A stretch of DNA of 64,000 nt, taken from NCBI GenBank assembly GCA_016169945.1, contig JADLSH010000173.1, forward strand, positions 1 through 64,000, in the 5' to 3' direction. The stretch's first letter is position 1, and each line of letters opens with the position of its first letter. Positions 1 to 11,329 of the stretch are shown here, piece after piece. The translations under genes and the position numbers were made by a program. The notes beneath the pieces were generated by a model, which saw nothing but the letters and a program-made list of their open reading frames with translations, was not told the DNA's origin and searched no databases. Origin of the DNA: Trachythela sp. YZ-2020 (taxonomy: Eukaryota; Cnidaria; Anthozoa; Malacalcyonacea; Clavulariidae).

Positions 1-339
1 TGGCTGCTCAACCGGTCAAATTTTGTTTGAATTTTAGCGCGTTGTCAATATAGTGCATTGAACAAATATAATACCGATACTAATGACGAGTAAGCAATCC
101 ATATGTCTCCTATATCTATGCCACCACCAGTTAATGAAATGAGATGGTTAGGCTGAACGACGTCACGAAATATGTTGTGTTCGCCAATTATTTTGGTCAC
201 GTGGAAACTTGACGGCACGCCAGATTCGAAGTGTATTGAATTACATTGCGCGAGTGGCTATTCTCGATTGAAACTGCTATTTTTCAACCCCGAAAGAGAT
301 ATTTTCATTGTTTTAACTTTTTCAATGTAAGTTAAGGAA

Positions 340-1197
340 ATGCCCGGTGCAAACTGTGCGTCTTACGGCTGTTTTAGCGGCGGTAGAAAGAAAATATCGC
401 TGTTTAAAATTCCTGTCGTCAGCGCAAGAGGTGGCGATCATGTGAAAGCGTTGAAGCAAAACGCTAGAGAAGAATGGCTTCGCCTTATTTCAAGAACGAG
501 AGAGATGATTTCCGAGCTGAAAAAAAAACAAATAGAAAGAAACAATATCCATATCTGTGAGCTTCATTTCAAACCCAGGTGCATTAATGTCTGTAAGTAT
601 TCTAGCTTATTTATATTCGCGTTAACCTTGTTATGAATATTTAAATATATGGTCGAGAATACAAAGGAGTTCGATTGCCATCTTAATAATCCATAGAAAA
701 CTGCTAAATCCACAAATTATGAACAAATTATGTTAAATATATGGCTGACTTTCTAATGCCAGATGGAAAGGCTATTTTACATGCGCCAACATGCGCCGCG
801 AATATATCTTAGTCAAATACGATATTTTCAACTGAGGTCGTTATTTACACTGTAAAATAATCTGCCAAATTTTAAATTTTTAATCTATAGCTCCGAAAAG
901 AAAAGATTCAATTGTGCGGCAGCGTTCAACTGAGAATCTTCCTACGAGAAGCCACGGAAAACCAACGAAAGAACGAAGACCTTCTGGGAGCAGCAGATGA
1001 AGCTTCTTCAATCAAGCAAGATAGAACAAGATATCACCCCAAATTATCCGGTTTACCCTGTTACTTCATGCGAAATCTGCTAGTGCATACCGTGAGGTGC
1101 AAGACAGTGGTGCCCTCATTCTCCCGAGTGAACGTGTCCTTAGGGACTACAAGAACTATTACAAACCAAAAGCAGGCAAGAAAGCATTATAAATAGC
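340..1197 (+). pseudogene. THAP-domain P-like transposase, N-terminal half (two exons)
   Basis: Exon 1 starts at ATG 340 with MPGANCASYGC and continues through W (EEWLRLI) to ICELHF. This is the C2CH zinc-finger layout of a THAP domain (C-x4-C, central W, C-x2-H). A consensus donor (GTAAGTAT) follows at about 593. Exon 2 begins after CTATAG at about 891 and has a basic stretch (PKRKDSIVRQRS). A later segment at about 1036-1190 reads IRFTLLLHAKSASAYREV, then LPSERVLRDYKNYYKPKAG, which resembles the conserved region after the zinc finger in THAP-type P transposases. The exon 2 frames are interrupted by a stop, so I call it a pseudogene. THAP domains bind specific DNA, here presumably the element's own ends. 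The catalytic middle is absent. Confidence 0.65.
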
Positions 1198-1203
1198 ATA
1201 TTA

Positions 1204-1284
1204 TTTGTTACCTATCAACCAACGTGCAACCACCATGTCTGCAAAAGATTGCTCCAAATATTTTAGGTCTTGATAGGTAACAAA
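1204..1284. repeat. 15-bp perfect inverted repeat near the rearrangement point
   Basis: TTTGTTACCTATCAA at 1204-1218 is exactly reverse-complemented at 1270-1284, with a 51-bp spacer. It lies just after the + strand transposase half ends and before the inverted half. It may mark a small insertion or the inversion breakpoint. Confidence 0.6.
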
Positions 1285-1773
1285 GATTAGCAGCGCCACC
1301 TATTAGTATCAATAGGATATGAAGAACTAGAGCAGAACTGATATAAAGAAATTTACTGTGTAAAGAAATTTTTAATGAAGTCGTCATTTGGAATTATAAT
1401 TGTGACTGCTATAATTGTTTTGTGAAACATACCATTATTTATTTCTCAAAGCACTGAAGAAAATTCAGGTTTACAGAACGAAAGCTTTGCAAAATAAATG
1501 ATATTTTTTTTCAAAACAGTTCTATCTGTTGCAAACTTCAATACAAAGTTAAAAATCGAATGTAATTTTGTTGCACTATTATTCAATATTCACATTTCAC
1601 AATTTAATACAATATTAATCCATAAGCAAAAATGATATACTAAAGCAATTTGTGTGATTGTTCATTTCCCATCAGACTTTTCTAATTGTTTTCGTAGTGC
1701 CTTGGTCTTGTTTGTTTCTCTTTTATTTTGTATTTTGTTATAAAGTCACGAACGTATGAAAAGGATCTTACTC
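1285..1773. other. A+T-rich spacer within the P-like element
   Basis: No ORF, repeat or RNA motif is recognised here beyond A/T runs. It probably corresponds to the 3' non-coding part of the inverted transposase half. Confidence 0.4.
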
Positions 1774-2420
1774 TTAAATAAAGTTTGACGACATTTTCCA
1801 AGCATAACTTTTGAGTTGGCGATGAAATATCAATGCCAGATGACATAACGATATTCTCCACAAAGACTTCACAACAGGAAAATCAAGCACTTTACTACAT
1901 ATCAAGTCAGTTGGTATGTTTCTTAATATATCCTTTGCGTTGCTTACTTCGCTTCTAAAAGACAACTCGGCGACTTCCAGGATTCCAACCAAGTCAGCAG
2001 TGGGCGATACAAGTCCACCTCTGCTTCGCGCTGAAATAAATTCTTGAGCTGTTTCAGTCGACTTCATAGCGTGCAACAGAGTTTGAGTTCCTCATTAGAT
2101 TTGTCCTGTTTGCTCTATTTTTCTGATGAAGTTTACTTACTATATAGCCAGCGATATAAGAGAGGTCCGTATTCAGCAGGATCAAGTTTTGAAGCACTAT
2201 CGTCACCTTCAGTATCATGATTAAGTTAGCTATTTTATAGTCTTCGCATTTCAGCAGCTCGCACGATCGACGGATCAGACCATAAAACAATTCCAGCATC
2301 TTGTCCTGGTTTCTTTTCCTGGTGAACGTTTTGTAAATCGGCAGTACATCATTGAACAAGGCTTTATTGGACGATACAGCAGCTAGCGCTTTATTCGTTT
2401 CTGTACCGTAAATATCTTCG
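1774..2420 (-). pseudogene. P-like transposase C-terminal remnant
   Basis: On the minus strand, one frame reads MFNDVLPIYKTF, then LNTDLSYIAGYIVSKL (to 2054). A frameshift leads to TAQEFISARSRGGLVSPTAD, then LVGILEVAELSFRSEV (to 1774). The pairing of an AGYIV block with a downstream RSRGGL-P block and an E-x2-FR motif is typical of the C-terminus of invertebrate THAP/P-type transposases. Upstream coding-like sequence with a stop extends to about 2650. The frame change near 2060 and the stops make it non-functional. It is antisense to the THAP half of the same element, which is not the normal arrangement. The family assignment is from recognition of motifs only. Confidence 0.5.
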
Positions 2421-3130
2421 TCAATAATACGTGCTTACGGGAAAGATTTCTTGCCTTCGATTTCTGTCACAGCATCGCAAAATTCGCTGTCTATCTCGGC
2501 TGCTTCCGTTTTAACAACGGCAACGCTCAATTCAAGGTTAAAACAACCGAAAACAACCTCCAAGTCTGTTTCAGCAGACGAATATATAGACGATCCACTC
2601 GGTGAACTACTATGGCTTCTTCCTCGCTCATGCCGCTTTAAAAGTAACTGATTTTCCTTCTAAAGTACTTGCCTTGCACGCCTTAAAAATATATTCGTTT
2701 TTGTCTGGCAAAACGATCTGAAATTTGATCTTTTGGCTGGAAATTCAATCACTCCTATATGTAAATATAATAAGATCGCACAGCAGGTGCCGCTAAGTTG
2801 CCACGTGACTTTTTTCCCTTTGATCCCCGACATCATTTGCCGCCGCCTTTGAAGTTTGCCGGCTAGCCTAACCATCTCATTTCTATTAACTGTGATGCCA
2901 CCAACCTTGAACCGCGCGCCCGCGATTATTGATGAACTTTAGATCTCCCATGGATTTCCTTTTTTCCGGGTGTGATAAATAACCGAGCGGAATTAGTACC
3001 TCGCCCGGGCTATCGCCCGGCTCGGAGATTAAAACAATAAAAGTGTTGATGTATTTTTGTTCTAAAAACTCCTGCTTTGTATATATAGTTTTTCATTTAT
3101 TTACGGTTAAAGTATCGTATATTTTATATG

Positions 3131-4129
3131 TAGACGGCCGGCCAAGCTTGAAAAAAATGTCTAGAAAACACTGTCGATGGCATTTTTTGATACAAGCATG
3201 AAACTACGCAAAATGTCTTAGGATAGTGTTTACTTTGGGAGTGAGAATGGTTGCCAACTGTAATTTTTTATTTATGTGCTAAAATTTGAAGGTTTTTTCT
3301 AAAACATTTCGAAGGATGGGATTTTTGTCGAATGCTGCATTTTATATTAGTGTTTTATTTTAATTGGCTGACTATCTAATTAACATTTGTAAACCTCGGG
3401 TAGTCTTCTTTCGTATAATTAAAAATGATATGCTAATAAGAAACATGGCGCAAATACATCAAAACACGACCTTTCAAAAAGAAGCCACAACAATATGTTT
3501 TTGTTGTGTTACAGACAGGCAACCATCACATATGTTTAGATTACATACGAATCAGTATTATATGCCCGGTTGCCACCCTTGTAACACAATATATTTCTGT
3601 TGAGCCAGTCGAGTTTTGGCATGTAAATGGTTGAAAAACAGCATGTTGGCGCAAACACGCTGTTTTACTACAAGACATAGACTTTCAAAATCGGTAAATA
3701 TTCGAAATTAAACGCAATAATTTACGAATTTAAGCCTTCGGGTAACCACTCGTCCTAATAAATCCATCCTTATTTTGAAACTCGCCATCATACAGGTATT
3801 TTAACAAGTGTAATAGTAATACCACTTTCTCATTAGCATGTCACTTTGAGTTATGACAATTAAGAAGAGGAGAAATTTGCACATGTTAATTAGGTAGTGA
3901 ACCAATTACAATAAATTCATGATATCGAAAATTGCTTTTAAATGGATTCCCATCTATCGAAATGTCGTTATAAAAACCTTCCAATTTCGGTGCATAAATA
4001 GAAAAATTACGGAAGGCAACCACTTTCACCGTCAAAGTGAACACACTTCGATTACATTTAGTGTGGTTTCCTGCTTGTAACAAAAAATGCCATCGACAGT
4101 CACTTTTTTCGAGGCTGGCCGGCCGTCTA
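3131..4129. mobile_element. Non-autonomous TIR element, about 1 kb
   Basis: Terminal inverted repeats of about 50 bp: GACGGCCGGCC starts at 3133 and GGCCGGCCGTC ends at 4127. The inner parts share GTCGATGGCATTTTTT. Both ends abut TA (3131-3132 and 4128-4129), which would be a TA duplication as in Tc1/mariner-type elements. No transposase is seen inside, and short ORFs such as 3364-3603 have no recognisable domain. The superfamily is uncertain because a 2-bp duplication in A+T-rich DNA is weak evidence. Confidence 0.65.
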
Positions 4130-4397
4130 ATGATGAAAAAGGTCTAAATTAAAAGGAGAACGAAATCATTTTTACACTTATATTTTAAACTGATTTCATT
4201 TCAAAAAGGAATTTTTATCGTAAAATGCAGTTTAATAGTTTTGTGAACATTTCGAAAATTTATATTTGAACGGAAGCTTGAATTTTACATTAGTTTAAAG
4301 CTCATATAACGAATAATAACATACCTACATCATAAATTCGGAATTCTATAGCTAAAACAACTATTTTTTAATTATTTTTGGCAAATTTGTATCCTGT

Positions 4398-6392
4398 TTT
4401 GTACCCATAGATATAATAAACCTAGATTGCTGACTCATACCTAGCGGAGGCGTGACCTGCATGATAAATCCAAGATGGCCGCCATTCAGGGCAAAAAGAC
4501 TTTTAACTCTACGGGGAAATCCATATTTTTTGCATTTTGCGTCGTCCCAGTGTTTCGAATCCACTTCGATCAAACTTTTTTGCAACAACTACTTATCGTG
4601 AAGGTTTTAGATGCAAACTGGACAGCTGGGGATGAATTGATGTAAAAATATCGCTCGCCGAAATTTGTACGAAATCGTCACTTGGTCAGTTCGAGTGAAT
4701 TACTCTGGTTTAGAGTATTTTATAAAGGAAATTTGTGGTTTTGAAGGCCAAAGACGTATACCTTGAAGGCTTTGGATGCAGAGTGGTCCGTTTAGGATAA
4801 ATTATATTAAAATATCGCTCGCCGAAGCTTGACATGAAAATGTCACTTGCTCAGCTCGAGTCACTTACTGCAGACAACTAATACATTTAGTCATTAGATA
4901 TTTTGAGGAATATTCGGAACATTACTTAGAGGATAAAAGTAATGTCTGTAACAGGCTTTACTTGCTGAGACGACTGGGATTACAAAAAAGCAATAAAAAT
5001 AGCAATTAAAATTGGGAATGGAAAATGAGATTATGGTCCCTCCCCCACCTCTTACAACCCTCTGACTTCTTTCCCCAGCTTACCATATAGCTTACTAAAT
5101 GTCGTGTTAAAAAGAACCATAAATAGAAAACACTAACATATTGCTAATCTGGACATTCATTCTCACTAGATGACATGTCAAGAAATTTAGTTTTGGACAC
5201 GCAAGAAAACTTCATGTTAGTTTTATTGAGGTTCAACAAAGTAGGAAAATTTGCCATTAATTACTTGAATGATTAATATATTTTTACTATAGAAATGATA
5301 ATTAATAGTAGTATAACAATGTATGGATTTCATCCAAGCATACATGAATCTGTTAAGTTTAATGAACTGAATTTATTTTATAGAGGTTTATATTTCACGA
5401 CCACCATGGAAAGTCTGGCCGATGCATACTTGATATTTTTCAGTACATGAACAGGTTGCACACTGTTACTGTATTGTTAAATGTTAAGTTAAATGTTTTA
5501 AAACAATACTGAAAATCAGAAACAACACTCAAATTTGCAGTGCACTCGCCACAATTTTGCACACTACACACTGTCACACTTGAATTTTTCCCTGCTGCAT
5601 AAATGTTTCCTTGTCGAAATCTGCCATATTAATATTACCCAGTCTGGTCTCATGATCTCCCCGGGAAAAGCCTAATCAATATAATGTTCAAATTCTTGCT
5701 TTCATGAGTAATATATGCTGTCTGCCATTTCATACAGTGAGTTCAAATAGGCTGCATTGCACACATACCATGTCTGTGTGTCAAATTTCACCTCTAGGTG
5801 ATATTTGGCATCAGTTAACAGTGGACTTATTTTTAAATACTGCTTTTATCCTCTAAGTAATGTTCCGAATATTCCTCAAAATATCTAATGACTAAATGTA
5901 TTAAACCAAGTACATTTAAAGTACTTGTCTGCAGTAAATGACTCGAGCTGAGCAAGTGACATTTTCATGTCAAGCTTCCGAGAACGATATTTTAATATAA
6001 TTCATCCCAAACGGTCCATTCTGCATCCAAAGCCTTCAAGGTATACGCCTTTGGCCTTGAAGGCTTTGGATGCAGAATGGACCAAAATAATTCACTCGAA
6101 CTGACCAAGTGACGATTTCGTACAAATTTCGGCGAGCGATATTTTTACATCAATTCATCCCCAGCTGTCCAGTTTGCATCTAAACCCTTCACGATAAGTA
6201 GTTGTTGCCAAAAAAGTTTGATCGAAGTGGATTCGAAACACTGGGACGACGCAAAATGCAAAAAATATGGATTTCCCCGTAGAGGTTATAGTCTTTTGCC
6301 TGAATGGCGGCCATCTTGGATTTATCATGCAGGTCACGCCTCCGCTAGGTATGAGTCAGCAATCTAGGTTTATTATATCTATGTTTGTACCC
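4398..6392. mobile_element. Foldback element with long inverted arms and 9-bp TSD (MULE-like)
   Basis: Arms of about 550 bp (4407-4960 and 5840-6383) are reverse complements with small indels. They share, for example, GACTCATACCTAGCGGAGG and TTGCATTTTGCGTCGTCCCA on the left, and their complements on the right. The element is bounded by perfect 9-bp direct repeats TTTGTACCC (4398-4406 and 6384-6392). Nine-base duplications and long TIRs are typical of Mutator-like elements. The 0.9-kb middle encodes no recognisable transposase, so this is a non-autonomous copy. Confidence 0.75.
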
Positions 6393-6821
6393 TAAAAATT
6401 TGTATTATTTTGTGTCAGTGTTGCTATGACTACAGTGCTTCCACTACTTACGAAATATTTCCGTTGCGTATCTTTCAAGAAACCCTATGAAAGTGAAAAA
6501 CCCTTAACTCCTACAGTTTTCCTTTCAAGCTATTAGAGTATTATTTTCCTTCAAACTCATTTGAGATGAACTTATGTCAAGAAGTTATATGACGCTGTCC
6601 TTTGAGTGCGTCATAAATGGGAGAGGGGGGTGTAGAGAATTCAATTCTGTTTATTAGCGAAAATGATGCCTGAATCGAAGATACCAAACACGGCCACTGA
6701 TTTACCGAATCCCATTTCCAGAAGAAAGACTGCTGGTGCAACGGCCTTTTCCTGCATTTTTCATCGCAGATTTTGCAACAAAAAAGCTTAGTGTAATGTT
6801 GGAAACTGTCGTTGTTTAGCT
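6393..6821. other. Unassigned stretch before the gypsy remnant
   Basis: No firm feature. A minus-strand reading frame (6577-6888) has CCKICDEKCRKRP and a Trp/Phe-rich stretch that could be an old TE protein remnant, but I do not recognise it. Confidence 0.3.
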
Positions 6822-7392
6822 GTGGCGAGGGGTTGCTGCATGCATGTATTTCTAGTAGGTATAAATAGGGAAGTAAAAACGCCCTCAAGTATGATTTTTA
6901 ATAGAGAGATACCCACAGAGCATCCATCCATAGGGCCGTCGAGTTCTGATATGAGACCAGATGAAGCAGAAGAGAAGGCTCGAACGTACCAAAAGCAGAT
7001 GAAGTTTTACCACGATCAGAAGCATGGTGTAAAAACACATTCCTTTGCTATTGGTGATGTTGTGTATCTGGCCAGGAGTAAAGTGGGTGGTAAACTTGAT
7101 TCTAAATTCAGTCTGGTAAAACGTTATTATTGAATGAATTTGTGAGGAGGGATACTTGTAAGGTGGTTAGTACACTTGACGGGAAACTATATGTTAGAAA
7201 TGTCAAACATTTGGTTCACGCCCCGCCTGGGGAAGGGCGTTAATATTTGATGACGTTTTAGAAAATCAAAAAATAGCTCAAGAAGTGAATGAAATTGTAA
7301 GAGAGCAAGAAACTGCAAATGATGCAGTAATACGAACAAGATCGGGACGCGTATCAAAATCCACGAAATCAAAGGATTTTGTATATTATTAA
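6822..7392 (+). pseudogene. Ty3/gypsy-type retrotransposon, 3' end of pol (integrase C-terminus)
   Basis: The frame reads KTPSSMIFNREIPT, the usual post-catalytic block of Ty3/gypsy integrases. It continues with a D/E/K-rich helix (EAEEKARTYQKQMKFYHDQK), then GDVVYLARSKVGGKLDSKF, the GPY-like region near the integrase C-terminus. A frameshift at about 7133 moves the reading to RRDTCKVVSTLDGKLYVRNV. A final stretch (RTRSGRVSKS, then KDFVYY) ends at TAA near 7390, a common terminal motif of gypsy polyproteins. The catalytic DDE core, RNase H and reverse transcriptase are missing. This is a 5'-deleted relic. Confidence 0.7.
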
Positions 7393-7495
7393 TGTGAAAG
7401 TCATTCTAATCTTGATGTTTGTTTCTTAGTAGTTAGAAAGAAAAAAACCCCCAAAAAATGTATTTAGCTATTCGTAAACCCTTTCCGGAAGAAAG

Positions 7496-7813
7496 ATGTA
7501 GTGTACCGGAAATAGATATACAATTAATATATGCATGCAATTGCTGCCGTTAGGCAGCTCCCTATTCTTGACGCACTTGTGTTTCGCCAGAGTTCACTTG
7601 ACCCAGTCTTTCGCGCGACATATATATGGGCAAGATCTCGATCGAATGTGTCCGCGTGTCTGTCCGCAATTCCGGGGGAATAATTCCGGGGGATGTTTCT
7701 AAAATGAGGGGTGAGGCCGAGAAACTATGTTAGCCGCATGCATGATTCCATGATTCACTTTGTGACGAACGAAGTTTTTGCTGGAATTTTACATAGAAGG
7801 AACGAGTTTACAG
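7496..7813 (+). mobile_element. Candidate 3' LTR of the gypsy remnant
   Basis: About 100 bp after the pol stop, a purine-rich run (GGAAGAAAGA) precedes TGTAGTGTACCGGAAATAG, a plausible LTR start. A TATA-like motif (CATATATATGGG) lies at about 7619. The right end is not defined. The stretch runs into CAG|GTAAGT at 7811-7818, which could instead be a splice donor of a following transcript. There is no second LTR copy in the window to prove it. Confidence 0.35.
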
Positions 7814-7958
7814 GTAAGTTATGGCTTTATTTCTTTCGGCTAATATACATCAAGGCGATGCCCTTTTTAGCATTAATTCTAGAGGAAAACAATGTGCTTT
7901 TAAGTCTTTGTCGGCGCTCCTAACGGCGCAAAATATTCCTTTGAGCACATGGTAAAAA

Positions 7959-8573
7959 ATGACAATTGATAATGTCTTACTACAAGGAGATCAAATTTAT
8001 TTCAACGCCTTCAATAGTGGGTTTGCAGTTCTCGACCCATGTTTGGAATTTTTGTCTATAGATGACTTACCAAAGGTTGTTAATGTTTCATTTGATAGAA
8101 ACATGTTTTCTTATCAGATATGTCAAACTGTACAAGGAAATAAAGCAGCTACAATAACTAGAAATAGTGATGATTTACCGTTAGTGATAGAAGCAATTGT
8201 TTCACAAAATACAAGTGATCTACCTGTGGTGGTAGCACAAATTACGAGTGATCTACCTGTGGTGTTGGCACAAAATGCGAGTGATCTACCCGTGGTGGTA
8301 GCACAAAATACCATTAATCTACCTGTGGTGGTAGCACAAAATACGAGTGATCTACCCGTGGTGGTAGCACAAAATACCAGTGATCTACCCGTGGTGGTAG
8401 CATAAAATATCAGTGATCTACCCGTGGTGGTAGCACAACATAATGATAAAGTACTCATTGATATTAGTGTACAACCTGATCAGGATCAGAATGAAAACCA
8501 AATATGGGCAATACATTATGGTAAAGAACCTCAAGGTCTTGTATATGGCATATTGGCATGTGGATTCCCATGA
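7959..8573 (+). pseudogene. Unrecognised ORF with seven 11-residue DLPVVVAQ repeats
   Basis: From ATG 7959 the frame runs through a non-repetitive N-terminus (MTIDNVLLQGDQIYF, SIDDLPKVVNVSF, NMFSYQIC). It then has seven tandem copies of an 11-residue unit (QNTSDLPVVVA) and a short tail (NENQIWAIHYGKEPQGLVYG), ending at TGA 8571. A single TAA at 8403-8405, one C-to-T change from the CAA that starts every other repeat, interrupts the last unit. All else stays in frame across 205 codons. The N-terminus already contains degenerate relatives of the repeat core (DDLPKVV and DDLPLVI), so the array probably grew from an existing motif. No membrane segment or known domain is recognised. It lies inside a dispersed repeat, so it is more likely a TE-encoded protein than a host gene. 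Confidence 0.45.
8205..8435 (+). repeat. 33-bp coding minisatellite, 7 units
   Basis: Seven contiguous 33-bp units start at CAA 8205. They differ by a few substitutions, for example AGTGATCTACCTGTGG versus AGTGATCTACCCGTGG, and keep the reading frame throughout. The sixth and seventh units are the most alike. Confidence 0.9.
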
Positions 8574-8975
8574 TAATGATAGATCTGTTTACCTGAAGAC
8601 TACAAAAATCATCCTGTTTAGTTAAAAATATTCAGTTTGTTGGAGAGTTCTCATATTAAACTCCCAAACCATGTGTAAGCAAAGGCCCAGACCTTCCAAC
8701 TCTCACGCATATTGCGTGAGACACACGCATTTGGCGTCTATCTCACGCTCGCACGCATAACTACATTTTTCTCACGCATTTTCATGTCTGAATTGTTCCT
8801 TAGAAGTTTCGTTCAATAAATGGCCATAAAATTACGTATTTCTAGATGATTTGACATTGAATTGAGCAAAAGGACGGAAGCAGTCCAATATTTTAATATT
8901 TTCAATCACAATTTTTTTTTTGATTGAATGAATCAATCACATATGATTTTTATGATTGAAGTCTGACTGTTTGAT

Positions 8976-9099
8976 TTCTTTCCAACATGCTTACAAATTG
9001 TGGAAACTATATTTCTGGGACTTATTTTTCTTTCCAACATGCTTACAAATTGTGGAAACTATATTTCTGTGACTTATTTTTATTTCTGTGACTTATTTT
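8976..9099. repeat. 52-bp tandem duplication plus short duplication
   Basis: TCCAACATGCTTACAAATTG and the following 30 bp occur at 8981 and 9033 (period 52). Immediately after, TATTTCTGTGACTTATTTTT is duplicated (9063-9099). This is a local slippage-type duplication with no evident gene. Confidence 0.85.
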
Positions 9100-10539
9100 T
9101 GAAAATGTTGAGGTGGAGAGGGGGGCGACCCATAGGCATGTTGCATATAAGATGTGTATGTTTATCATATTCTCACTCATTTTCAATTCACAAAGTTGGA
9201 AGGTCGGGCAAAGTATACACAACTATTCAGCAACTTTCTCAATTTGTTGCTTTTGTTCGCTGGAACTGCTTCTAAATTGTTACATTTTATAAGGCCTGGT
9301 TTCCATTTGGTCATAAATCTTGTGGGAAATAGTCAGGATGTATCTTGTCTTTTGTGTGCTGTATGTAAATCGGTCTTAACTGACTATAGAGATATATGAA
9401 CACTCTATTACATCGGTCACCTTGATTTGTTCACAACAGTAACTAGTAAATGGACCAGGCTTAACACATTCTGTGAAACTTTAGTTAGTACTTTCAAATA
9501 GTACAATCTTTGTGATTGCATGTTAGTTAACCCATTCTCTGTTTTATATAGGTATCTCCAGAATGCTCAAAGTGAATGTTACAATATACCAGTATAGTTT
9601 AACACTATATATCGTAGCGACAAAATAATGAGGAATTGAAAATCTGTCTACAGAGTTTAAATGATGGGTCATTGCCATAAATAGGTGCACTTCCATCTTC
9701 ATTTGTTTCATGTGCAACAGCTATTATCTGTGATGAATTTGAAAGACAATTTGACTGTGATACACAGATGATCATCTACCATTCTACCATACACAAACTG
9801 TACTTGAATGGTTACACTGTTACATTGTACACTGAAATGAACTACAACAATTCATTAATAGATGCGAACAATGAGTATTTAAGCTGTACATCATCTGTCT
9901 GTACTCGCATCAACACCGGATATCTGATGACACCGGAAACTGTGAAATGAATTATTGACGAAGACATGTCATTTAGTGCTTGAGGAACCATGGTTTAATT
10001 AATATTCTCAAAAATTCTTAACAAATTATGAACAAATATAATTGGTACAATAGTAGCAATTCAAAACAATATCATAGTTGTAAACAAACTTTTTATACAT
10101 ATGGACTACTGCATGTATATGAACAAGTATAATACATTTTTGAAAATATATATCAAAATATCACATATCTCAAAAGGGATCACATGACTTGAAATGGCTA
10201 ATTTGCATACGAAGCTGAGGAGGTCTATTGTCTTTTGTTTATTGCATTGATGCCGGCTTCGGCAGCACTTTCCTTGCGGTAGTAACTTCTAGTAGTTAAA
10301 AATAGGGAAGTATTAAATAAATCATTATTCTGTTCACTAACTTGGTGGTTCAATGTGCTAACAACACCTGTGTAACTGATAATAGGATTAAGCACTAACG
10401 CTGTGCCTTGAATTTCAAAATTTAAGTCAGAGCTACTTTGGGCGAGCTCCGCCATATTGCTAGGTCAAGGTAATGTAATGATGTGATGTCATGTATTTAT
10501 GAGGGATGTAATGATGTGATGTCATGTCATGTATTTATG
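9100..10539. other. No recognisable gene
   Basis: Short ORFs only (for example 9154-9399, 9768-9950 and minus 10225-10455), with no domain similarity or repeats that I can name. It has simple A+T-rich composition. TGATGTCATG direct repeats appear from about 10475. Confidence 0.4.
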
Positions 10540-10640
10540 TGACGTCACTTGTATATAGTTGGCATACCATGCATATTAAAATCAGTATTGATATAACCAC
10601 TCAAACAACGAGTCTCGTATTAACTATTATAATATAGGAA
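10540..10640 (+). promoter_or_regulatory. Possible LTR-type promoter (CRE plus TATA)
   Basis: A palindromic TGACGTCA (10540-10547) is followed 10 bp later by TATATAG (10552-10558), then an A+T-rich leader. This is the arrangement of a promoter in some LTR retrotransposons. No LTR ends or internal ORFs could be tied to it. Confidence 0.25.
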
Positions 10641-10728
10641 TATTGCATTCTTCATACACCGGGGCATTTGCCAAGTTTTGATTATATGTATGTGAACCAA
10701 TTTCTCTGGATTATTGGGGGTTGAGCCA

Positions 10729-11329
10729 AGGTGGAAGTAGCCTGCGAGGCAGACGGTCCTGCGGCGAAACACCCAAAAACGGGGAAGGGAAAGACCGTCT
10801 GCAAGGTTTGGCAGTGTATTTGATTTCCGCCCCCTTTCAAGAAGTAACTAACAATAGACTAAACTCACAGCTAAAAATAGATGTCATTACTTATGTAAAC
10901 AAACAGCGCAATTTTAAATAAAAAAAACTTAACGTTCCTGCTGAACGGTATAGCGATATAACGCTGTGGATTCTTTTCAAGATAAAACCTAAACCTATAC
11001 TGTAGAAACAAGTGCCGTTGGACCTCTCATTAACGTTTCAGAATTAACAGTTGGCGTCTCGTTCCTTAAAATATTTTAATTTACAAACTTTTGTCTCTGT
11101 GCTCAGAGCTATTGTTATTGCGTGTTAGATATATTACATTAATTAACACACATTTCCTATTGATTGACAGCGGTAAAAATAGTACAGCCAATCATCAATT
11201 CCCGTCCACTGGTGGACGGACATATCAAATACACACCCAAACCTTGCAGACGGTCTTTCCAGCTTCTGCCTTGCCCACCTTTTAGGAGTTCCGCGGGCTG
11301 ACCGTCTGCTACGCAGGCTAAGGTGGAAG
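10729..11329. mobile_element. MITE-like element with 9-bp TSD
   Basis: TAGCCTGCG at 10738 and CGCAGGCTA ending at 11320 begin TIRs of about 90 bp, with imperfect matches including AAAGACCGTCTGCAAGGTTT. A perfect 9-bp duplication AGGTGGAAG flanks the element (10729-10737 and 11321-11329). The 583-bp element has no coding capacity. A 9-bp duplication suggests Mutator-like mobilisation. Confidence 0.8.

Larger units (their letters stand above)
118..2903. mobile_element. P-like (THAP) DNA transposon, internally rearranged
   Basis: The ends are imperfect inverted repeats. The left end (127-157) and the reverse complement of the right end (2866-2894) share GTTAAT, an optional short insert, then AATGAGATGGTTAGGCT. 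The similarity continues about 60 bp inward around GTCACGTGG.AACTT. Both ends are flanked by ATGCCACCA (118-126 and 2895-2903), an 8-9 bp target-site duplication as expected for P elements (8 bp). Inside, a THAP-domain N-terminus lies on the + strand and a P-transposase-like C-terminus on the - strand, so the two halves of the transposase face each other. The copy cannot make a normal transposase. The family call rests on the THAP domain, the downstream transposase motifs and the duplication length. Confidence 0.65.
7825..8690. repeat. Dispersed repeat, copy 1 (partner at 38960-39640)
   Basis: The start (ATACATCAAGGCGATG, then AATGTGCTTT) and the end (AATGATAGATCTG, TTCAGTTTGTTGGA, then ACTCCCAAACCATGTG) both match 38960-39640 in the same order and orientation, at lower identity. 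The middle, which holds the repeat-rich ORF, does not match. The two copies are probably members of one family that differ by an internal deletion. Confidence 0.6.

Noticed and set aside
6577..6888. Minus-strand 103-codon ORF with a Cys-rich segment
   Set aside because: No recognisable domain, and it overlaps the gypsy integrase remnant on the other strand; left as unassigned.
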